Positions 36,727 to 47,329 of a stretch of 64,000 nt of DNA are shown one piece after another; the stretch's first letter is position 1; the number at the start of each line of letters is the position of its first letter. Location: NCBI RefSeq assembly GCF_004664715.2, contig NC_051070.1, positions 68,186,700 through 68,250,699 of the forward strand, in the 5' to 3' direction. The position numbers and the translations under genes are program-made. Source of the DNA: Peromyscus leucopus (Eukaryota; Chordata; Mammalia; Rodentia; Cricetidae). A model generated the notes under the pieces. That model was not told the DNA's origin. It did not search any database and saw only the letters and a list, made by a program, of their open reading frames with translations.

Positions 36727-36850
36727 CGCGCGTGCGCGCAGTGAGGACAGCTTCTGAAAGTCAGTTCCCTCCCACCACATGGCTCCAGGCATCAAGGTCA
36801 GCCTTCAGTCTGGTGGCAGATGCCTTCCCTGGGTGAGCCATCTTGCTAGC
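36681..36850. repeat. (GT)n(GC)n alternating tract and SINE tail
   Basis: About 60 bp of uninterrupted alternating purine-pyrimidine sequence (36681-36739), first GT then CG dinucleotides. A short B2/B3-like remnant follows. An old B1 remnant lies at 37110-37208. The rest of 36850-37280 is unrecognised. Confidence 0.9.
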
Positions 36851-37296
36851 CTCAGGAACTTGGGGTTGAGTGGCTGGCGAGTGCTGCTCAGGTCCTCCGA
36901 CTGTGTATTCCCGACCACCCCCTCTGCATGCTGGAACAGCTCCAGAGCATGCCTGGGCTGTACCCGAAAGCATGCTTATCGTCTGCTGTCTCCGGGTCTT
37001 GTGTGTGGAGAGGAAGGACTTTTACAAGCCTTAATAAGTGATCTTCCGTCATCTCGGGTTAGTAACGTGTTTTCTCTTATAGAGCAGCATACTTTCTGTA
37101 GGAACTTTTGGTTTTCTGGCCTCAAACTGATGATGTGGCTGAGAATGACCTTCAACTTTTGATCCTTTTGTCTTTAGTTGCACGATTACAGTAGGTGCCG
37201 CCACACCCATTTTAAAAACCGTTTCCTTGAACTCAGAAGACAACAACCTCCGATGGGAAAAGGGAGACACAGACACTGGGCCAGTTTCCCAGACAG

Positions 37297-37302
37297 TTTA
37301 TT
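37297..37302 (-). terminator. Dcaf11: Dcaf11 poly(A) signal
   Basis: TTTATT on the plus strand (AATAAA on the minus strand), giving a 3'UTR of about 0.7 kb from the stop at 37988. Confidence 0.75.
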
Positions 37303-37987
37303 GGGAAAGCCAAAGCCAGTGAGAAGATGAAAGAAGTCCTATTTGAACCTTCTGTTGAAGCTGCTGGCCACCAGCAGTGACAGGGCCCAGTGGCAGGGAG
37401 GGCCATAGAGAGCTTCTGGAGACTCCTACCTCTCAGACCAGTCTCTTAACACCAAAGTCCAAGGATGAGAGAAGACATAGTTCCCACCCCAGGAGGGTGC
37501 TGAGGAAACAGTTCTACCCACCCTGTCCTCCCTCAAAGATCTCAGGAAGAAAGGCCAGTATACTTAGCCCTGATTGGCCAATCTAACCCTCAGTGTGAAG
37601 ACCTGGGCAAAGGGCATTGCTGATGGGTCTATGCAGACCTCAGGGATCTACACTATGAGCCAATATCTAACATCGGAACATGATTAAAACACGCAGGACA
37701 ATCGTCTTGTTGGCAGAAGCTGCACCCCAGATAATGGATGTCCTGCCGCCACACTCTGGCTAGAGATAGAAATCTGAGCAGACTGGGTGTGAAGGCATGA
37801 GGAAACCACTCGGCCCAGCCTGACGGGGGGAGGGGGTTAGTCCAGGCTCAGCTTGGGCCCAGACCCTGGGCTTCTGTTTCTCACTGCCCAATGTCAGCAG
37901 TTCCCCCACATAGTCCCCAGAAGGGGAAGGGAGGAGGAGGCAGAGAACGTGTTGAGAATTCACCCTATTCAGAACTGGAGGTCAGAT

Positions 37988-40569
37988 CTACTGAGGTGAG
38001 AAGGCCACAGACGGGCAGGGCACCGGAGTCGGGGCGCTGGAGCATTTCTCAGACTCTGGCATGTCGTCCTGGAAGTACTCAGCCTGGCGGTACTGCCAAA
38101 GACGCAGGTTCCCATCCCACTGCAGACAGAGGAGAAAGTGACAAGCAGTCAGGGAGACGCCCCCTCCCAGGTCCACGTTTTGGACGTGAGTCCTCCCACC
38201 CCCAACCCTTGTAGCCTCACCGAACTGCTGACAATCTTCTCTTCAAAGGGGTGCCAACTGACATCCCGCACACAGGCCTTGTGGTTGGTCAGCTTCTTCA
38301 CAATGTGGCCGCTCAGGAGGTCATACACTGTCCAGGGAAAGCCAGACAGGGCTGCTGTAGGACCTCAGTCCCCCAGTGGCACCCCTGACTTGCTTCTCAG
38401 GCAGCATCCCACTTTCCCATGGAAGCAAAGCCCACCTCAGAGGACGGTGCTCTATCTGCTTCCTTCTCTTGTTCCTGTCCCTACCTTGGGTTGAAGGTAT
38501 GGAGTGGAAGGTGGGTATCCCTGCCCCTTAGCTAGAATTCCAAGGACTACTGTGGTTTTTGTTTGTTTGTTTGTTTGTTTTTGGAGACAGGGTTTCTCTG
38601 TGTAGCTTTGGTGCCTGTCCTGGAACTCACTCTGTAGACCAAGATGGCCTTGAACTCACAGAGATCCACCTGCCTCTGCCTCACAAAAGAGTGCTGGGAT
38701 TGAAGGTGTGCACCACCACCGCCCGGCTCAAGGACTACTGTGAATAAAATGCACGGTGGTAATCTCAACATTTGGGAAGTGAAAGCAGGATAACCAGGTG
38801 CTCCAGGCTAGCCCAGGTTACATTCTCCCAGTCTCAAACAAAATGAAAACTGGAAATGCACTGGCTTCAAAGAACTTTTAGAATGCTGGACATGGTGGTG
38901 CATGTCTTTAATCCCAGCACTCAGGAGGCAGAAGCAGGCGGAGCTCTGTAAAATTGAGGCTAGTCTGATCTACACAGTGATTTCTAAGACAGCCAAAATG
39001 GTTACACAGAGAATCCCTCTCTCATAAAAATAAAATAAAAACTTTTAGCAAGCTATGGAAGGTACCAGCAGTGAACCCCAGGCTGAGTCGATGTGTGCTC
39101 TTGTTCCTTGTCTGACAAGTACATCTCTGCCTTTTAAACTTCAGTGTGCAGGGTAGAGGTGTTTATGTTTGTGAGTGGGTGCACACATCTGTGAGTGCAT
39201 GTACATGCAGGGGCCAGGGCTCAATGTTGGCCTTTTCCCTCAATCACTCTCCACTTTGTTTGTTTGTTTATTGTTTATTTTTTTAAGACAGGATTTCTTT
39301 GCATAGCCTGTCCTGGAACTCACAGAGATCCACCTGCCTCTGCCTCCCGAGTGCTGGGATTAAAGGCGTGCACCACCACCTTCCAGCTTCCACTTTATTT
39401 TCTGGGAGTCTTTCACTGAAGTGGGAGCTTGCTGATTTGACTAGTGTGGTGGTTTGAAAGAAAATGGCCCCCAAAGGGAGTGGCACTATTAGGAGGTGTG
39501 GCCTTGTTGGAAGAAGTATGTCACTGTAGGGGGGGGAGGGTTGGGGTCTCTTTTGCTCAAGCTTCCCTCACTGTGAATCTCAGTCAACTTCCTGTTGCTT
39601 GCAAGATATAGCATTCTCAGATCCAGCACCATGTCTGCCTGCACGCTGCCATGCTCATTATCATGATGATAATGGACTGAACCTCTGATACTGTAAGTGA
39701 GCCACCCCAATGAAATGTTTTTTCTTTTTTTTGGAAGCTGAGGATCGAACCCAGGGCCTTGCGCTTGCTAGGCAAGCGCTCTACCACTGAGCTAAATCCC
39801 CAACCCCGAAATGTTTTCTTGATAAGAGTTGCCATTGCCATGGTAATGGTGTCTCTTCACTAAGATAGCTTGAATGGCTGGTCTACACGTTCCAGGATCC
39901 TGTTTCTGCCCCCAACCCCAGTCTCTCGGGATACAGTTGCATCATGTGTGGGTTCTGGGGACCTGAGCTCAGACCCTCGTGCTTGGACAGCAAATGCTTT
40001 ATTGCCTGAACCACCCCCTACCCTGTTCTTTCCTGTGCATCCCTGCTTCAGCCCTACATGACCATCCCCCTACCCTGTTCTTTCCTGTGCATTTCTCCTG
40101 CTTCTGGGCCTACACGACTTTTACTACCCATGCTGCTTTTTATTCTGAGAGGCAGGGTCTTGCTTAATGGTCCAAGCTGGCCCAGAATTCACAGTTCAGG
40201 ATGGCCTTGAACTCATGGCAAGCCTTCACCTCCTGAGTGCTGGAATCACAGGCATGAGTTCTGTGCCCATGCTCTCTTTTTGTCATTGGTTTACCTCTGT
40301 TCCCTCCCACCTTTCCTCTGTGATCCATTTCCTTGAATGACTGGAAAAAACCAGAATTATGTGTTTGGTAACCTATCTGCTGCCTAGAATTCTATGTTCT
40401 CTTTCTTAATTAAAAATGCTCTGCCGGGCGGTGGTGGCGCACGCCTTTAATCCCAGCACTCGGGAGGCAGAGGCAGGTGGATCTCTGTGAGTTCGAGGCC
40501 AGCCTGGGCTACCAAGTGAGTTCCAGGAAAGGCACAAAGCTACACAGAGAAACCCTGTCTCGAAAAACC

Positions 40570-40602
<33 letters not shown>

Positions 40603-43600
40603 CTCATGAGTGCTTCCTAGTTCCTTGTTTAAGTCTTTCCTGTTCCAACCTAAATAACATTTCACTTGTAGTTGTTACTGAGACTTTAAGGAGCTCACTG
40701 TAGTTACAGATGGGATGCCAGAGACGCGTGCCTGCCCCTTTAAGGCCCGTGCTCACAGATCCTTACCCACTACTTTGCCAGTGGAGCAGCCACTGTAGAT
40801 GAACTGCTGGCCAGTGCTGTGTGCTGGGGAGAATCGGCAGCGGATGAGAGTGTGCAGCACTCCGTGGCCTCGGTAGGTCATTAAGGAGCTGTCTCCCGGG
40901 AGTTTCAGCTTCTTCCAGGCTGGGTAAGGATACACGGTTTTGGAGGTGGGACTTCGATGAGGGAGTTTCTACTAAATTGTCCTGTACCATCAGCTCTTTT
41001 TTTCTTTATTAAGAAATTGTTTATTCATTTTACATACCAACCACAGGTCCCCCTCTCTTCCCTCGCCCCAACTCCTCCCATCCTCACACCACCAGCTCTT
41101 AACAAAGATCAACACTCAAAGGCAACTGGCTACCCAACCCTAAACTGCCGACTTCCCCCAAAAGTCACCAATACGGCCTTGCAGATTTGACAGTGTCAAC
41201 GATACTAAAATATTTTTGTGGTGGTTGGTTCTATGTTCCCTTAAACCTGGGAGCCCCTCCCCCAAATAAAAGGTCTAAAAGAAAAGACTGAGGGAGGGCT
41301 CTAGGATTCCCAGGTAACAGACAAACCCATCAAGCCCATTCCAGGCCACCAGTGGCTGAGTATTCTAGTCCCTACCCAACTCTCGATCCCCAGACCTTAG
41401 CCTCACTCGCACCCTTACCTTTCTTGGGCACCTGCTGCCACCGGTAGTCCCAGTTTTGCTGTGTGGCAGCCTGGCGTGATGCTTCCATGCCTTCTCGGCT
41501 GGAAAAGCGTCTAATATCCCAAAGCTTAATGGTCTGGTCTTTGGAGTTGGAGATGAGATACCGAGCATCACCCTAGGAATCCAAAGATGGACAGATGCAC
41601 CAGAGCCTGTTTAGTGTCTGCAGTGTAGTTCCTCTGTGCTAGCTGGGGCTAGACCTCTAAGTTGCTGGATCTGCTTGGTCTTGATCCATCCAGATCAGCT
41701 TGCTTTTGATGTTTTGCTTCAGATCTCCTTATCCCCAAAGTACAGGCTATATCCCTCATTCTAACTTAGACTAAACTGTTTTCTACTTTCTTTCTTTATT
41801 GATTTTTTTTTTTTGAGACATGGTTTCTCTGTGTAGCTTTGGAGACTGTCCTGGAACTCACTCTGTAGCCCAGGCTGGTCTCAAACTCACAGAGATCCGC
41901 CTGGCTCTGCCTCCCGAGTGCTGGGATTAAAGGCGTGCGCCACTGCCACCCGGCTCTTTCTTTTTTGATTTATTTGTTTTATATGTATGGGTGTTTTGCC
42001 TACAGGTATGTCTGTGTACCATGTGCAGGCCTGGTACCTGTGGAGGCTAGAAGAGTTACAGATGGTTGTGAGCTGTGGTGTAGGTGCTGGGAACTGAACC
42101 TGGGTCTTTTGGAAGAATAGCTAGTGTTCTTAACCACTGAGCAATCTCTCTAGCCTCCTCTTGTACTTTTCTTAATAAAGTCCTGCTGTGGTCCTGCAGG
42201 CTGATGAGGACAGAAGAAACTCATGTTTCTTGGCTTAAACACTTCTCCTAAACCCCAGTTCCCGAACACACTGAGAAGAAACTTTGGAGTGTCTATACCA
42301 GTCCACAGTCATGCCCTCCTGGGCAACCAGAACCTTAAGAGCCTGACTATGCAGTCTTGTATCCTTGCTCACCTTGCTGTCAATAAAGGTGATGCCATCC
42401 TGGTGTCCAGCCAGTGCACCCACAGGCTTGGGATCATCCTCTCGCATGGTGCGTCGATCCCACACTTTGCAGATGGCATCGTCTCCCCCAGAGAACAGGA
42501 TTTGAGAGCTTATGTCAGCAAATGCCACTGCATTCACATCATCCTCATGAGACTCAATCTAGAGGAGCAGGAAGCTAAGAGTCTCAGGATTTCTTTCTTG
42601 TCTTAAAATAGGTTAAAGACCAAGAGGAAGAAGAAGTTCTTGTCTCATAAACAATACCTGAAGAGTACGCCGGTTTTGTTCTCGGTCAAAGACATACAGG
42701 CAGCCATCATTGGCTCTGTAAGAAATGAGATAAGAGGGTCCTAGAGCCAAGACTATTGTTCTGTGTGCTTGTGAGAGTCCTGCTGAGGAACTCAAACAGG
42801 AGCAAGCTTTTGTGTTCTTTCACATATGGGAGAAGCAGCAGCTTAGTTTTCAAGGAGGCTTACGACCTGACACCTCACCCAGGGAAATGGTGAGTCAGAA
42901 CCAAGCAGCTCATAAGCCTTGACCTTGGAGAAGGTTTTCCACAGCCGCTAGGGTAGTTTCTGTAACCGCAGAACCTACCTCCGGCAGAACCCTCGCCCCA
43001 CTAATCGAGGCAGACGTTCCCACAGGGTTCCCACTCACCCTCCTAGCACTTCTCGTCCATCTGAGGAGACAGCGATGGAGAAGACAGCAAAGCGACGTTC
43101 TTCTGGCCTAGAGAAGGCAAAGGAGGAGCTCCACTAGGTGGATGTCCTTCACTTTCTGTCAGGCTACAAAGAATCTGGCAAGGGTTGTAAAGAGGAGGAC
43201 ACAGAGGGCCCGCCGACTCCTGCTAGCAGGCAGGCAGGCCACCTGTGAGAACCCAGAAGCAATCCTGTAACTGGGGCTCACGGGATGGGCCATGCTCTCA
43301 GGAAGCCACACAGAGAACCTGGCAACCAGCGCACTTTTCCGTCTAGGTGGGAGCTCCTGTTCGAGAGCTCCTGGAAAGCCTTCCCTGAGGAGCTTCTGAT
43401 GAGTCTGACAAGAAAAAGCCAGTACCTTAGATCCAGGGCAGTGTGTGTGTCTCCTTCCCCATAGATATTGCAGATATGAACTAAGAGAAGAGAAACAAGA
43501 ATTCTTTAGGGTTGAGGGAAAGAGAACAGAAGTAAAACTAAGAAGGGAAAGAGCAAATGGCAAGGATGCCAGAGCACTCTGGGAGTGATTTTCCGAGGGC

Positions 43601-46600
43601 AAAGCATGGTATCTTCTCAGAGAGAAGAGGAGCCACTGCAGAAGGCTGGAGCATACTCACTGTAATCAGACCAGCTGGAGTACAGGAAGTGGTTCCCATC
43701 AGGAGTGAAGGCCACGTCCAAGACACTCCAGCCCACATCCCGGGCCTTGATGCTTTTGAATTTATGGAAGCGGCCATACCGACAGTCATACAGTCGGATT
43801 GTCTGATCTGTAGAGTTGATTTCAGGCAGAGTTATGGACTATTCTCCTTGCAGCCGTCTACATCAGATCTCTTTTGCTTGGTGTGTCTATGGTCTCCCTT
43901 TATCAAGGGAATCATGCTCTGGGCTAAACATCTCTAGGCCAGGTTTTGAGTTCCCTGGGTCTGAGGCTTTCTAGTCCGGTTGAAAATATTCTTTGTTCTA
44001 GGCTAAGGTTGTTAATAGGACTGGGGTCTAGTACCTTGACAAGCAGACATGAAGATCTGACCATCTTTGCTGTAGATGCCACAGAAAGCCTTCTGAGAGT
44101 AGGTGTCAGTGAAGCTTAGATCATTGGGCAGGAAGCTGGAGAAGCAGAAGGAAAGAGAGGGATAAAGGAGCTCCGAGTGAGAAGAGCCCCGTTAGCAGAA
44201 TGGCACAGCAGCACATTTCCTTTTGATGCATTCTGTCATCTTTTACACTTTTCTATGTTGTTTGTCCTCAAAGCCTCAACCCCCTTTAACCTAGCCTTAA
44301 ATACTTCTGAGAATCCTTTAACTTCTACCCTTCAAAATGTAGGAGATAAGGTCTGGCTGGCCCTTCGAGTCTCTCCACCAAACCCCATACTCACTGAGAC
44401 ATCACTCGAGACTGTTCTCCAAGGGAGAAGCTTCCCCGGTGGCAGAGGCCCCGTTCTCTCTAAATGGAAGGGATTGGGGAATATTGCTAGCAGAACTGGA
44501 GGGCCACTGCCATCACACCACGCCCCTCCTCCAAGGAAATTTCTCTTGCTACAGAAACCATGTCCCCCAGCACTAGGATGCAGGCTGGCTAACACACACC
44601 AGCCCCCGCACTTGAGGTTTCCTTGGGAAGTTTACTTCTGTTTGTTTGTCTGGGGCTGGCAGAGCTTCTGGTCTCAACAGGTCTACTGCCAGGCTGCCTA
44701 GAGGTGGAAAAGCCTACCTGGTGCAACATTCGTGGAAAGCTGTGCTCCCGGGCGGTCCTCCTGAGTCCTAGGCGCCCTGTGGCCAATTCCACCTGTGTCT
44801 TGATCTCATTGTATTCCAGCTCCCCAGTGTCAGGGGTTGCATCCACTGTGAATACCAAGAAGTTTCCTTCTAGGTCTTCCAGCCCAGAAGATAGCTAGCA
44901 AAATTGTACCCAATTGACTGGCTACAAGGATTCCCTCATCCCCTGAATTATCTTCTTTCAATTTAACTAATTAAGCTTTAGAAGATTGATTATTTTTAAA
45001 AGTAAAAGGGGTCTGGTGAACATCTTCCAACATTAAGATGAGATTGTCAGTTATGCATGCCTTTAATCCCAGCGCTCGGGAGGCAGAAGCAGGCAGATCT
45101 CTGATTTTGAGGGCAGCTGGACTACACTGAGAGTTCTAGAACAGCCAGGGATACAAACAGACCCTATCTCAAAAACAAAACACAAAACCAAAAATGATCA
45201 GATTGCCTTTCCTCTTACCAGGAGGGTTGTATCTATCTCCAAGGCGACCATCCCAGGCACTGTCATGCTCTTCCTCTGAGTCCGAGAGGGCCTGGATGAG
45301 CTGTAAATTTGCTGCACCTCCTCCTTGCACCAACCTCACTTGGCCTCTGTGGAGAGATCCCCATTATAAAGGGGGGATCCCATCCCCCAGCTAGCCAATG
45401 GCTATCTAGCTCTTTGTACATTTGGTTCTCATTTTGGCATTAGAGGCTGACTAGACCTCAGCTGTTATTTTAAGTCCCCTATAAGACACAGTGGGGCATG
45501 GTGGTGCACGCCTTTAAATCCCAGCACTCAGGAAGCAAACTCTGTGAGTTTGAGGCCAGCCTGGTCTACAGAGTGAGTTTCAGGACAGCCAGGGCTACAA
45601 AGAGAAACCCTGTTTCGAAAAACAAACAAACCAAACCAAACCAAACAACCCCAACCAAACCAAAAAAAAAAAAAAAAAAGACATAATAGGAAACTAATTT
45701 GTACTTTTACGAGTAAGAACACAGAATTCTAACAGTTTGAGGATGACCCACTAAATTGATTTCTCACAGAATGAAATATTATTTTCCCTCAGGTGAGGAT
45801 TGAATCCAGGGCCTCAATGCACACTAGGTAAGGTTCTACCACTGAGCTATAGCCCTAGTTCAAGAGCTAAACACAGGAGAACATTCCCACTAGTCCTTCT
45901 TAGTCTCTTTTCCCGCTGTGATAGAACACCCTGGCAAAAGCAACTTAAGAGAGAAAAGGTTTATGCTGGCCGGCAGCTCAGGGGTCGAGTCCATCATAGC
46001 AGGGAAGTCAGGGCAGCAGGGATCTGAAGCAGCTGGGTGCACAGCATTCACAGTCAGGAAGCGGAGACAGATGAATGATCATGTTTAGCTAGCTCGCTCC
46101 TTTTCATATAGTCCAAGACCCACACCCTAGGAACGGCGCCACCCACATTCCGCTTGGATCTCCCTGCTTCAATGAACCTAATCACTGTAATCCCTCACAG
46201 GCCTGCCCAGAGGCTAAACAATCCCTCAGAGGCGTCTGGACCCCGTAAGTTGACAGCAACAGCCCTCACAGCCATTGCTGTGGGAAATACAGCACAGAAC
46301 ATAATATTCTGCAGGGATAACCAGGCTCATCTTTTCCCAAGGCCAGCAAACAAAGCCAGGTATACTATTTTTATCAGTTCCTGGTGGTCACCCCCTCCAG
46401 GGCATTCTTTTCTTAAGAACAGGCTAGTAAGGTCGATTTAAACTTGTTTTTCAAGTAAATCCACATGGCTTCATCTCATATGGCAAGTGATTTAACACCC
46501 CCTTCCCAACTCTGCTTCTCACATCTCTCCTTTCCTCCACATCCTCCTCCCTGTTTTCCCCTTTTATTTTCTCAGAAAACAGACTCAATTTGTGTTGTTA

Positions 46601-47008
46601 CAGCCAAAGAGGCCGCTCTGAGAAGCCCCCTCCACCACAAGATCTGAGTGTGTCGGTGACCTGCCCTGGGTAGGAACCATTCTGGGTATGGATCGGAGTA
46701 GTATGGGCGTCCAGCAGGGAACGGTCGTTCTGTTCAAACACGACCGTTGTCCTGGGCTAATACCATTCCCTGTCTTCTGCACCTTTCCTGCCTGGAGTTG
46801 AGATCAAGAGACTGTGGTGACACTTAGCAGTGTCACAGCAGAGGGTAAGTTACCTGCGGAGGAGATAGGCCAGTACCTGGGCCAGATCCACATCTTCATC
46901 CTCCTCCTCCTCTTCCTCGCTCCGACGCAGGCCAGCCGCTCTTCGGGACAAGCCCTCAGAGGGCTCTAAGGACCCGGATCCTGCGCTGCTGCTGTTCCGC
47001 GATCCCAT
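37988..47008 (-). CDS. Dcaf11: DDB1- and CUL4-associated factor 11 (WDR23), complete, 14 coding exons
   Basis: DCAF11 is a WD40 substrate receptor for the CUL4-DDB1 ubiquitin ligase and a negative regulator of NRF2. Exons in transcript order: 46854-47008, 45219-45346, 44718-44845, 44395-44459, 44035-44135, 43661-43807, 43426-43480, 43039-43107, 42658-42715, 42373-42558, 41419-41572, 40767-40919, 38221-38327, 37988-38119. The total is 1638 nt, 545 aa (human 546). The N-terminus is [13 protein letters not shown] with an [11 protein letters not shown] acidic run. WD repeats cover about 160-500, with motifs such as [35 protein letters not shown] and [11 protein letters not shown]; the DDB1-binding WDXR-type arginines are visible. 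All introns are GT-AG and no damage was seen. Confidence 0.98.
38541..38742 (-). repeat. Recent B1 insertion with 14-bp target-site duplication
   Basis: Antisense B1 (38555-38728) with CAAGGACTACTGTG at 38541-38554 and 38729-38742. It lies in a Dcaf11 intron. Confidence 0.95.
38745..39045 (+). repeat. Two sense B1 SINEs (older)
   Basis: A degenerate copy at 38745-38850 and a clearer one at 38881-39045 (CTTTAATCCCAGCACTCAGG). Dcaf11 intron. Confidence 0.75.
39145..39445 (-). repeat. B3-type SINE split by an inserted B1
   Basis: B3-like halves at 39145-39255 and 39391-39445 with an antisense B1 (39256-39390) between them. TCCACTTT repeats at both junctions. Dcaf11 intron. Confidence 0.75.
39447..39870. 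repeat. Rodent interspersed repeat with a nested ID SINE
   Basis: The outer repeat begins GTGGTGGTTTGAAAGAAAAT and ends ATGGTGTCTCTTCACTAAG. At 39722-39807 it holds an almost perfect antisense ID element (CTCTACCACTGAGCTAAATC). GAAATGTTTT is duplicated at 39712-39721 and 39808-39817. Dcaf11 intron. Confidence 0.85.
40140..40258 (-). repeat. Old B1 SINE
   Basis: Degenerate antisense B1 (GGCAGGGTCTTGCTTAATGG to TGCTGGAATCACAGGCATGA). Dcaf11 intron. Confidence 0.6.
40412..40605 (+). repeat. Recent full-length B1 with target-site duplication
   Basis: Full-length near-consensus B1 (from GCCGGGCGGTGGTGGCGCAC) with a run of about 30 A. AAAAATGCTC flanks it at 40412-40421 and 40596-40605. Dcaf11 intron. 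Confidence 0.95.
41798..42157 (-). repeat. B1 and B2 SINEs
   Basis: Antisense B1 at 41798-41958 followed by antisense B2 at 41960-42157. Dcaf11 intron, 215 bp before the next exon. Confidence 0.9.
45046..45190 (+). repeat. B1 SINE
   Basis: Sense B1 (CTTTAATCCCAGCGCTCGGG to CTATCTCAAAAACAAAACAC), ending 29 bp before a Dcaf11 exon. Confidence 0.85.
45489..45680 (+). repeat. B1 SINE with AAACC-rich tail
   Basis: Sense B1 followed by an (AAACC)n-like tail and an A-run. Dcaf11 intron 1. Confidence 0.9.
45787..45864 (-). repeat. ID-type SINE (old)
   Basis: GGATTGAATCCAGGGCCTCA ... TTCTACCACTGAGCTATAGC: antisense tRNA-derived ID element. Dcaf11 intron 1. Confidence 0.7.
45895..46245. repeat. Rodent interspersed repeat (family uncertain)
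   Basis: CGCTGTGATAGAACACCCTG ... GGTTTATGCTGGCCGGCAGC ... GGCGCCACCCACATTCCGCT resembles a widely dispersed rodent repeat. The rest of intron 1 (46250-46850) has no recognised element apart from an inverted repeat at 46720-46748. Confidence 0.5.
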
Positions 47009-47221
47009 CTTCTGGTTACAGCATCCTTATGTCCTGGTGCAGGGGCTCCTCCTGTCTCCAACTTGGGTTTGGTGAGAGTAATTTCTGCTCTAGAAATACC
47101 AGGGTTTCCAGAAACGGGGCAGTAGCTATCTTTAGAGGGGTGACCCCTCCTGGAGACCAATTTCCTTCTCTTTTAGCTATGACAGCTTCCGAGGTTTCGG
47201 GAACAGAAACCTTCCTCAATC
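47009..47221 (-). other. Dcaf11: Dcaf11 5'UTR part of the ATG exon (inferred acceptor)
   Basis: A strong acceptor, CTTTGCTTCACAG, on the minus strand at 47222-47233 would begin the exon that holds the ATG. The UTR contains a two-codon upstream ORF (ATG CTG TAA, 47024 to 47016), ending 7 nt before the main ATG. Confidence 0.45.
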
Positions 47222-47329
47222 CTGTGAAGCAAAGAAAGCCATATGAAACCTCGGGTGCAACCCTCGTTTACTCACGAGAGTCCATAAGGAGGAATTTCCC
47301 ATTTTCCTACCCAAACTCACCTATCCAAG

